From: Annona cherimola
Taxonomy: Eukaryota; Streptophyta; Magnoliopsida; Magnoliales; Annonaceae
Direction: 5' to 3'
NCBI GenBank assembly: GCA_030490835.1
Contig: CM059975.1
Location: forward strand, 6,289,579 to 6,353,578
Length of the DNA stretch: 64,000 nucleotides
The notes below the pieces were generated by a model. That model searched no databases, was not told the DNA's origin, and saw only the letters and a program-made list of their open reading frames with translations. Numbering within the stretch: position 1 is the stretch's first letter; each line of letters starts with the position of its first letter. This document shows positions 56,328 to 64,000 of the stretch, one piece after another. The position numbers were made by a program, and so were the translations under genes.

Positions 56328-56447
56328 CTTGCAGACTGAGGTCGAACCGGTCGCTGCTTTCTCTAAAGCTTGTTCTCGCTGTTGAAAATCGCCATTCGAG
56401 AACATCTTCCAAGAGCTCGGGGAGGCGGGGCAGAGGTCGGCCAGAGG

Positions 56448-56690
56448 CTGAACAGCAGCAGCAGCTTCGACGCTAGCCGCGGCAGCGGAAGGCGGTCAGC
56501 AGGCTTCCCTCTCCGAGTCGTCAATGAGAAGGTGGTTGGCATCGACCTCGGGACGACGAACTCCGCCATGGCTGCAATGGAGGGTGGGAAGCCAACCATC
56601 GTGACCAACGCCGAGGGGCAGAGGACAACCCCTTCCGTCGTTGCCTACACGAAGAATGGAGACCGCCTTGTTGGGCAGATAGCGAAGAGG
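56448..56690 (+). pseudogene. Plastid Hsc70 N-terminal fragment
   Basis: The frame reads [20 protein letters not shown], then [40 protein letters not shown] and [11 protein letters not shown]. This is the end of the transit peptide and the start of the nucleotide-binding domain of chloroplast Hsc70, including phosphate-loop 1 (GIDLGTTNS). It ends after AKR, where the sequence changes. It could be exon-derived or cDNA-derived. Confidence 0.85.
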
Positions 56691-57580
56691 CTGAGCGTAA
56701 ACTTAAGTCTCGAAAAGCTATTGTATTAGATCCTGCAAACCCATCTGTGAAGAATCAAGCCAAAACAATGGCTGCAGCTTCAGTTCTGGCGTGCTCTTCT
56801 AGAGTTCGTTTTTCGCTGCTCAGGGACAGCTGCAGGAGCGCCGCGCGCAACAGAGGATGCAGGATGGAGGATGGGGAAACTGGCGGGAGATAGATGCAGC
56901 TGCAAACAGCTCATGCTCGTAGCAGAGGAAATGCCTGGTCTGAATCCTGAAATCACTGCATTTCTGCCTTCTCATCGTCCTTGTCTTCTTCTTCTTTTCG
57001 GTTTTCCTACGGAAGTGAGCTGGGGTTTCTGTCATTGCTGATGGGAACGGAACTGTTCCTTCCGACGATGGTTCCTCCAACCAGCAGAGCGAGGGGATAG
57101 GGAGTTACCGCGTAAGCGCAGACGTGAGCATCTCCAAGAGCTGCTGCAGCAGCTTCTCCGGCGCCCGCTACGGCACCGATGCCAGTTTCAGTTCTCCGTT
57201 GCCGTCCCCGGTTCTGCCCACAGGTGGGTCGGATGCCGTCGCCGCACCGGCACCAGCGCAGCCCGTGGACTCGAACGAGGAGCTGCGCTTCGTTACAGCT
57301 CCCGAGACGCTGGCCGACGCCAACAGTGGCGACGGAGTTAGGAGCTTGTCAGATGGAAGAAACGCGGTAGCTTTCGACGGGAACTGGGCACTTGGGCAGT
57401 CTCCGGCTGCTTCTCCTTTGGAATTCATTGGCGTAGATCCAACATCGCTTTCTACGGAAGATCTATGGTTTGAGAAAGCTAGTATGGAAGTCTCAACCAG
57501 ATGCTCTGTTCAGTCCGTGATGAAAACGCTGCTGGATGTGGCTGGGGATGTTGATGGCGACGACTCGGGACGTGGATGAG
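56691..57580 (+). other. Unidentified GC-rich gene-like fragments
   Basis: Three open stretches look like gene pieces but I cannot name them: [20 protein letters not shown] (about 56693-56760), a transit-peptide-like MAAASVLACSSRVRFSLLRD from 56768, and 57124-57579 (SADVSISKSCCSSFSGARYG ... VKT-free acidic Ala/Ser-rich). The codon composition differs from the surrounding AT-rich DNA. They continue the run of fragments seen from 53755. Confidence 0.4.
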
Positions 57581-58245
57581 AGTGTTCTGTGAGGCGGTGT
57601 TCTCAATGTGCTGCCAGTTAGAGGGGATCCCGATTTCGAAGATTATAGCTAGACCACCACCAGGCGACCCTGCTGCACCGCTCGCAAGGCCCGGGGTTCT
57701 CTCCCGCATAGCCCCGTGCAGCGTTTGTCCGTGTGACCCCGACACCTTCTCTATCATGCCCGACAAGGATCTGAGTGGGAGGACCTCTGATGAAATCGTT
57801 AGGCTAGGAGAAGCGATACAACACCTCCAGCGTGCTGCACTGGAACAAGTTGAAGCTGATATCCATCATCTCATCCATCTTGCTGCACCTGCCGCCGCGG
57901 AGAACGCGGCTTCGTCATCTTGTATGATGTCGAGGAGAGTGCGACTGACCGCAGAAGCAGACGACACGGACCTTTTCCGATCGCCGCTGTTTCTGCAGCC
58001 GAGAGTGGGGCGGTGCACCGGAGCCGCGGGTGGCGAGTTGGTCTTGCCTGTCGCCGAAGAGGACGGGTCCAAGAGTCGTCAGCGTCTGCTCTTGCCTCCG
58101 ATCTTCCTCATCTCGGAGCCTAAGCAGGTCACGGAGGTTGCTGCTAGAAGAGTGCATGACTGCCATCTGATCCAGCAAACGTGGTCCTCTTCACTTCCAT
58201 CCAGCAAACTGCAACACCCAAGTCACTCACTGCAGGCGCACGAAG
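57581..58245 (+). other. GC-rich unidentified sequence
   Basis: One frame is open from 57576 to 58376, but it runs on into a tandem repeat and resembles no protein family I know. It may be LTR-like or captured sequence. I do not call a gene. Confidence 0.35.
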
Positions 58246-58249
58246 ACCA

Positions 58250-58470
58250 ATTGAGTTCCGCGGGAGTGTGGTTCTGCGTGGACGAAGTTCCGCGGCAACG
58301 AAATCCGGTTCCGCGCAAGGCAACGAAGTTCCGCGTGAAGATGGTTCCGCGGCAACGAAGTTCCGCGGGAACGTGAGTTCCGCGCAAGGCAGTGAAGTTC
58401 CACGGGAACGAGAGTTCCGCGTGAAGATGGTTCCGCGGCAACGAAGTTCCGCGGGAGCAACGGCAGCCGG
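58250..58470. repeat. AGTTCCGCG tandem array
   Basis: About a dozen copies of a 15-20 bp word centred on (g)AGTTCCGCG(g/t)gaac. A longer unit of about 45 bp (aagttccgcgtgaagatggttcc...) is repeated at about 58328 and 58405. It sits directly upstream of a TATA-like box. Confidence 0.85.
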
Positions 58471-58498
58471 GGAACCCATCTCGAGCCAGCCAAAAGCC

Positions 58499-58620
58499 TA
58501 TAAATATAGCCCCTCGGCTACTCATTTGGGGACAGAAACAACAACAACAGGAGGAGAGGGCGAGGACGAGCAAGAGAGATCTCTCCCGCGCTCAAAAAAA
58601 AAAGAGGGAATGTGAGTTCT
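58499..58620 (+). promoter_or_regulatory. LTR-like promoter with TATA box
   Basis: The run ctataaatatagcccctcgg followed by tcatttggggacagaaacaa and caacaacaggaggag looks like the U3/R boundary of a plant LTR retrotransposon (TATAAATA then a GC-rich start region). No LTR end was identified, so this is inference. Confidence 0.4.
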
Positions 58621-58689
58621 CATATATATATTTTTGAGTTTCTTTAATATATATATATATATATTATATATAAATATATATATACATAT

Positions 58690-59890
58690 ATATTATTTTC
58701 AAAAACTACTTTTCCCAGCGTGGATACTCCCCGACTGGCGGGTTGAATTGATACACGGGTTAAGTATATTTTCTCCTATAAAAATATATATATGTATATT
58801 ATTTATATATAAATATATATATACATATATATTATTTTTAAAAACTACTTTTCCCAACGTGGATACTCCCCGACTGGCGGGTTGAATTGACACACGGGTT
58901 AAGTATATTTTCTCCTATAAAAATATATATATGTATATTATTTATATATAAATAGATATATACATATATATTATTTTTAAAAACTACTTTTCCCAACGTG
59001 GATACTCCCCGACTGGCGGGTTGAATTGACACACGGGTTAAGTATATTTTCTCCTATAAAAATATATATATATATTATTTATATATAAATATATATATAC
59101 ATATATATTATTTTCAAAAAAAAACTACTTTTCCCAACGTGGATACTCCCCGACTGGCGGGTTGAATTGACACACGGGTTAAGTATATTTTCTCCTATAA
59201 AAATATATATATGTATATTATTTATATATAAATATATATATACATATATATTATTTTCAAAAACTACTTTTCCTAACGTGGATACTCCCCGACTGGCGGG
59301 TTGAATTGACACACGGGTTAAGTATATTTTCTCCTATAAAAATATATATATATATATTATATATAAATATATATATACATATATATTATTTTCAAAAACT
59401 ACTTTTCCCAACGTGGATACTCCCCGACTGGCGGGTTGAATTGACACACGGGTTAAGTATATTTTCTCCTATAAAAATATATATATGTATATTATTTATA
59501 TATAAATATATATACATATATATTATTTTCAAAAACTACTTTTCCCAACGTGGATACTCCCCGACTGGCGGGTTGAACTGACACACGGGTTAAGTATATT
59601 TGCTCCTACAAAAATATATATATATGTATATTATTTATATATAAATATATATATACATATATATTATTTTCAAAAACTACTTTTCCCAACGTGGATACTC
59701 CCCGACTGGCAGGTTGAATTGACACACGGGTTAAGTATATTTTCTCCTATAAAAATATATATATGTATATTATTTATATATAAATATATATATACATATA
59801 TATTATTTTCAAAAACTACTTTTCCCAACGTGGATACTCCCCGACTGGCGGGTTGAATTGACACACGGGTTAAGTATATTTTCCCTCTTT
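58690..59890. repeat. ~139-bp tandem array, nine copies
   Basis: The core (cttttcccaacgtggatact, ccccgactggcgggttgaat, tgacacacgggttaag) starts near 58720, 58860, 58999, 59141, 59280, 59415, 59550, 59690 and 59830, a spacing of 135-142 bp. Between cores lies an AT run (tataaaaatatatatatgta then tacatatatattattttcaa) that is itself close to an inverted repeat. The short minus-strand ORFs across it are just the repeat read in frame. Confidence 0.93.
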
Positions 59891-60024
59891 TGAAAATAAA
59901 AATAAATATATATGTATTTTCTATAAAAATATATCAGAATATACATATATATTCAAAGGCATCCAAAAATTAAGATTTTGACTTCTAAGATTATATAAAT
60001 ATATATATACATATATATATATAT

Positions 60025-60025
<1 letters not shown>

Positions 60026-60055
<30 letters not shown>
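60026..60055. repeat. A-run between two tandem arrays
   Basis: About 29 consecutive A follow a TA-rich stretch. It may be a poly-A tail or simple repeat expansion. Confidence 0.7.
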
Positions 60056-60057
<2 letters not shown>

Positions 60058-60074
60058 ATGACGACTTCTTCGCT

Positions 60075-60545
60075 CAATCCGAGCCAAAAATCTCTAAAAA
60101 GCCCAAGCTGGCTCAAAATTTTCCAAAAAGCCCAAGCTGGCCCAAAAATCTCCAAAAAGCCCAAGATGACTAAAAACTCTCCAAAAAGCCCAAGCTGGCC
60201 CAAAAATCTCCAAAAAGCCCAAGATGGCTAAAAACTCTCCAAAAAGCCCAAGCTGGCCCAAAAATCTCCAAAAAGCCCAAGATGGCTAAAAACTCTCCAA
60301 AAAGCCCAAGATGGCTAAAAACTCTCCAAAAAGCCCAAGCTGGCTCAAAATTTTCCAAAAAGCCCAAGATGGCTAAAAACCCTCAAAAAAGCCCAAGCTG
60401 GCTCAAAACTCTTCAAAAAGCCCATGATGGCCCAAAACTCTACAAAAAAAGCCCAAGATGGCTACCAACCCTCCAAAAAGCTTGAGATAGCTCAAAAATC
60501 TCCAAAAAGCCCAAGATGGCTCAAAAATCCCCCAACAAGCCCAGT
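60075..60545. repeat. 29-bp tandem array, about 16 copies
   Basis: The unit is aaaaagcccaagatggct with aaaaactctcc or its variant caaaaatctcc, 29 bp, in imperfect head-to-tail copies. Two sub-variants (gatggct and gctggcc) are mixed and partly alternate. Confidence 0.92.
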
Positions 60546-60635
60546 TGGGCTCAAACCCTTTTTAATGGTCAAAGTTGACCTAAAAATACTTTTAAACCCG
60601 GTTAAATCCATTTCTTGGTAAAACCACCCAATTAT

Positions 60636-60755
60636 TCAATCCAGAGGCTGAAGCGGGAGACGCTGGTTTCTTGTACAAGTACAGAAGCTGAAAGCGGGAC
60701 ACGCTGGTCTGCTGTGTAAATCCAGAAGCTAAGAGCGCACTTAGTTTGCTGTGTA
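60636..60755. repeat. ~55-bp imperfect tandem repeat, two to three copies
   Basis: The word gctgaa(g)gcgggaGacgctgg is repeated at about 60649 and 60690, followed by a weaker third copy (agaagctaagagcgc). It is short and diverged. Confidence 0.6.
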
Positions 60756-60840
60756 GGGTCACTAGTGTAGCCGACGGGCCCCTCACTAGTTCCCAAACCG
60801 AGTCATCGCTGGTCGACGGGCTAAGCGTAAACTCATATTT

Positions 60841-61078
60841 ATGTCATGGCGCGTGGCGTCATGTACCTCATATTCAAATTATGGCGCGTGGTGTCATATA
60901 CCCCATATTTATGTCATGGCGCGTGGCGTCATGTACTTCATATTCAAATTATTGCGCGTGGCGTCATATACCCCATATTTAAGTCATGGCGCGTGGCGTC
61001 ATGTACTTCATATTCAAGTTATGGCGCGTGGCGTCATATACCTCACATTCGAGTCACGGCGCGGGGCGAAGTGTACTC
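60841..61078. repeat. 35-bp tandem array with a 70-bp higher-order pattern, seven copies
   Basis: The unit is (atggcgcgtggcgtcat) plus an 18-bp half that alternates between gtac(c/t)tcatattcaaatt and ataccccatatttatgtc. Copies start at about 60841, 60876, 60911, 60946, 60981, 61016 and 61051. The A-B-A-B order means that dimers of 70 bp were amplified. Confidence 0.92.
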
Positions 61079-61424
61079 ATTTATCTTTATATTTTTGTTA
61101 GACACGATTTTTCGTGCACTTGTAAAGACGTAAAAGGATCTTCTACGCACTTCATTACTATTAAGCATTTTTTTTTTTTTTGGACCATTGTATTCAGCTC
61201 TTTTAATCAAGGGTTTTCTCGTTAGAGATGTAAAATCAGAATGTAGAACACAATGCAAAATATTTCTGTGATATACTTTTCGGACTCGGTTAAAGAATTG
61301 GATGCTTTAAAATTTTGCTGGGAAATTAATTAAGCATTTATTCTCAAAGCCACAGGGAAACAAATTTATCTTTAACCAAGTGTATGAAATTATTTTTCTC
61401 ACGAGGCCGGAACAGGTAGTTATG

Positions 61425-61478
61425 GGGAGTAAAAAGTTTTTGATTGACATGTTTTGTGTGTAACCAAACACACCCAAA
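61425..61478. mobile_element. Right-end remnant of a Tourist-like MITE
   Basis: The stretch tagttatggggagtaaaaag to gtgtaaccaaacacaccca matches an interior word and the terminal motif of the MITE family. Most of the element is missing. Confidence 0.5.
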
Positions 61479-61794
61479 ATGTGGAAATACAATGATCAAG
61501 GCTGATCGAATCTTCCATGGCGTCCCAGGCATCCTCACTTCGCCACGAGAAGGAGATGCTCATGAAATTACAAGACTGCCCATGGATCCTCCGCTGCTAT
61601 GGCGACGAGCTCACCACCGAAGGCGCCGGGTAGCTGATGCGTACCAAGTGCTTGTCGGTAAGAGCACTGTGATCACCAGTTTAATTTAAATTAACCGAAA
61701 CACATTAAAGCTACCACTATACGAGTGATAGTGTAGAATAATTGTGAGTCGGGTCGAATCCACAGAGAGGCGATGTAGTTTTGAATTGTTTTAA

Positions 61795-61985
61795 GAGAAA
61801 GAAAAGAAGGTATAAAGAAGAGAGAGAAAGAGAGAAAGAGAAGAGAGAGAAAGAGAGAAGAAGAAATTAGAGAGAGAAAGAGAGAAGAGAGAGAAAAGAA
61901 GAGAGAAAGAGAGAAGAGAGTAGAAAAGAAAAAAAAAAGAAATGAAAATAGAAGAGTTGGAGAAAAAGAAAGGAAGACAAGAAGC
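61795..61985. repeat. GA-rich simple repeat in the LTR-type insertion
   Basis: A purine-only stretch of gagagaaa words, about 190 bp long, with no other content. Confidence 0.85.
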
Positions 61986-62269
61986 TAAAAGAAATTATAA
62001 TTAACTAGCAACTTAATTAAAACTATTCTAAGAAAGCAATAAAAGCTATGAAATTTAACTATTAAAGCAGGAAAGAAAATTACATTAAATTTAATCTAAA
62101 AATTACAAAGCATAAAATAAAGCAGTAAATCTAATCTAAAAATTAAAACTACAAATTAAAAAGCAAGAACTACGAGACACTACAAAGCATAATAAAATTA
62201 AAATTTACATCACCCGAATATGGAGAGCAAAATCTCCACGTAATAGAAAACTTTATTGCTTGGCCCCAC

Positions 62270-62345
62270 CTCCTTGCTACGGGTCCCACAAGATGGGTCC
62301 CACCCACTTGCTATGGGGTCCCACAAAATGGGTCCCACCCAAGGG
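62270..62345. repeat. Short repeat of gggtcccac-type words in the LTR-type insertion
   Basis: The words gggtcccacaagatgggtcc and ggggtcccacaaaatgggtc are near-duplicate units of about 38 bp. They lie about 50 bp upstream of the TATA-like sequence, where LTR enhancers often repeat. Confidence 0.6.
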
Positions 62346-64000
62346 GTTGTGTGGGGTATGGGGGTGTTTTCAAGGCAAGAGGGAATGCCTTTTTATAGAG
62401 TGTGTGAGGGGCCCAACGATCATTCTGGCTTTCGATGTGGGATTCCCGCATTACCTTCAACTGCAGCTGCCTTCTGCCGTTTTGCCGTAGCTTTGCCTTC
62501 GATTTCTTCCTGCCTGAAGCCTTGAAATGGTGATGCTCGATATCTTCCCTCGCAAATACAGAGTCGTCCTTGATGTAGAGCACCCTCTTCAGGCATTCGG
62601 GCTGTCTAGTGATAAGGCTTTGGACGAATTTGTGGGGCTTTGGATTTGGGCAGTTTGAATGGGTTTTAGCCTGAATTAGTTGCATTTATCTCTTCGACTG
62701 AGTTTTAAGGAGATGCTGCTGATGGGTTTGGCCGAGAATGGGAAATGCAGTTTGAAGAATTGGGCTGCCGCGATTCAGATTGGGCGATTTGGGGGTGAGA
62801 GCCGAAAATGGAAGATGCAGAGGGTCGGAAACCATGGTTGCAGTTTGCTGGCTTGGGTTGGTTCATCGGATTGGGGAAGATGGAGCTGTTGAAATTTCTG
62901 GTTAAGCTTGGGCGGGTTGCTGGTTCGTGGTGGACGGCTGAAGATGGGTTTTCCATTCGAATGCTCCTGGTTGGAATATGCGGTTCGGAGCAATTGGGTT
63001 TTGATGGAGTTCGGTTCGTGGATTAGCCCTTCCAGATTTTGGATTGCCGGTGATTTGAGCCAAGGGTGCTGGTCGATTTGGGTTTGATTGCAGCAGCTGC
63101 TATCGGAAAAAATGGGTTTAATGGCTGCTTGGGCGTAGAGCGCTGGATTTGGGCATTTTGCTTGCGGCCGGTTTGGGAAGAAGATGGTGGGTTACTTTGG
63201 TTGTTGGAATTTTTCGGACAGCTTTCCTGCTGTTGTCCGCTCGGCGAGTGGCTGGTTCTGGTCGGAGAAGACAGCTGCTGCGTGATTTGATGGCGTTCTG
63301 CTGGTTCGTGGTGGACGCGCTGCCGGATTTGGGGAAGATGCAGGCCGGATCTGCTATGGAAGATGGAGCACCGTAAATGGTGGTCCAGTCGTACACAAAT
63401 GTCTGTACGCATGCAGCGCGAAATAATTAAATTATTATTATTATTATTATTATTTTTAGTAAATAATTTCGTATCATTTTAATTTTTTAATTTATTTTAT
63501 CTAAATATAATACTTTACTTTGCTCCTAATATTTTAAAACATAATTATAGATATATATTTATGATTTCTCCAATTAAATATTGTTACAAATTTTCCCAAA
63601 TTATATTAATAAGCTAATACACATTTCAAAGTGAAAATTTTCTAGGAGATTGAGTTACAATTTTATATTTTTAAGAATGTTGCAAAATGACCCGTTTTAT
63701 AGCAAAATTAAAGATTTTATCAAAAATATGATTTTCATAAAATTTCACTTTAATCATGTATTTAATTAATGTTTTAATACTTAACGGTGTGAATTTAACA
63801 TGGAATTAAATGAAAATTTTTAGACTTATCAGTAGCTGTACAACATTTTCCTCGAATATGTCCCCAGCGGTATGCTCGCTGACCTCGTCTGGGCCTGTGG
63901 GAAGGGAGAGCGTGAGATGAGGGAGGGCCCTGACTGTCACGGGTCCACCCTGACAGGGCCTGTGAGCAAAATCACTTGCATTAAAGTGCCTCTGACCTTC

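Larger units (their letters stand above)
61635..63833. mobile_element. LTR-type insertion (probable solo LTR), TG...CA ends, 5-bp duplication
   Basis: The 2199-bp insertion begins TGATGCGTACC and ends AGACTTATCA. It is flanked by GTAGC at 61630-61634 and 63834-63838. The TG...CA ends and 5-bp duplication are those of LTR retrotransposons. No second LTR copy, gag or pol is seen, and a TATA-like tttttatagag lies near 62390, so a solo LTR is the simplest reading. The phrase gggtcgaatccacagagagg near 61756 is common in plant LTR-element internal or LTR sequence. Its orientation is uncertain. The ORFs inside (62256-63412) are not recognisable proteins. Confidence 0.8.
61517..64000 (+). pseudogene. 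MAPKKK-like kinase fragment split by an LTR-type insertion
   Basis: The left part (61517 to about 61634) reads MASQASSLRHEKEMLMKLQD then CPWILRCYGDELTTEGAG, the beta3-alphaC-beta4 part of a plant MAPKKK (group near MAPKKK17-20). The right part (63834 onward) reads LYNIFLEYVPSGMLADLVWA, the next strand and helix of the same domain. Taking out the insertion (61635-63833) and one 5-bp GTAGC joins the two with no residue missing, apart from a TAG at the junction. The glycine loop is missing on the left, and after WACGKGE similarity fades before the window ends. It is not functional. Confidence 0.7.

Noticed and set aside
57576..58376. 266-codon ORF after the gene-fragment chain
   Set aside because: It runs into the AGTTCCGCG array, resembles no family I know, and has alternative open frames in GC-rich DNA.
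58699..59864. Repeated 64-codon minus-strand ORFs starting MSIQPASRGVSTLGK
   Set aside because: They are the 139-bp tandem unit read in an open frame, with no sign of coding selection.
60170..60621. Lys/Pro-rich and Trp/Phe-rich repeat ORFs
   Set aside because: They are the 29-bp tandem array read in frame on each strand.
62256..63412. Several overlapping ORFs on both strands
   Set aside because: They lie inside the LTR-type insertion in G-rich sequence and encode no gag, protease, reverse transcriptase or integrase motif.
1..64000. CRISPR arrays, operons, tRNA or rRNA genes
   Set aside because: This is plant nuclear DNA; no direct-repeat/spacer pattern, no tRNA cloverleaf and no rRNA sequence was recognised by eye.

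Overview
This is a window of plant (angiosperm) nuclear DNA. The intergenic sequence is AT-rich and full of transposons. The genes carry GT-AG introns, and four intact protein genes belong to plant families. I cannot name the species.

Intact genes, left to right. (1) A PINOID-type AGC kinase at 1763-3739 (+), two exons, with a TATA box, several CACGTG motifs and upstream ORFs. (2) A four-exon X8/CBM43 callose-binding-type protein at 21471-23331 (+), with a signal peptide and a GPI-type tail. (3) A five-exon DUF630/DUF632 protein of the NRG2-like group at 24812-31227 (-). (4) A four-exon NPH3/BTB protein close to Arabidopsis At1g30440 at 41037-45674 (+). All four join in frame across consensus splice sites. 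PINOID and NPH3/BTB proteins are both linked to auxin transport or tropic growth in the known families, but nothing here shows that these two act together.

Mobile DNA between the genes. There are many copies of one Tourist-like (PIF/Harbinger) MITE family, including four in a row at 36200-37321. There are three hAT-like elements; the largest (5475-7610) has a perfect 8-bp target duplication and carries a piece of an LRR receptor kinase gene. A 410-bp Mutator-like foldback element (16725-17134) has a 9-bp duplication, and a second, older foldback lies at 20350-20832. A SINE (47157-47406) has an 11-bp target duplication.

The right third (49.8-64 kb) is the most unusual. A LINE with ORF1 and ORF2 is broken inside its reverse transcriptase domain and runs directly into a chain of gene fragments in the order AGO4-like, an unnamed Gln/Ser-rich fragment, MSH3-like, HOP/STI1, ribosomal protein eS12 (reversed), plastid Hsc70, then unidentified GC-rich sequence. 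Next comes an LTR-like promoter and five unrelated tandem arrays one after another (58.25-61.08 kb). Last is a MAPKKK-like kinase remnant split by a 2.2-kb LTR-type insertion with TG...CA ends and a 5-bp target duplication (61635-63833). The kinase remnant runs off the right edge.
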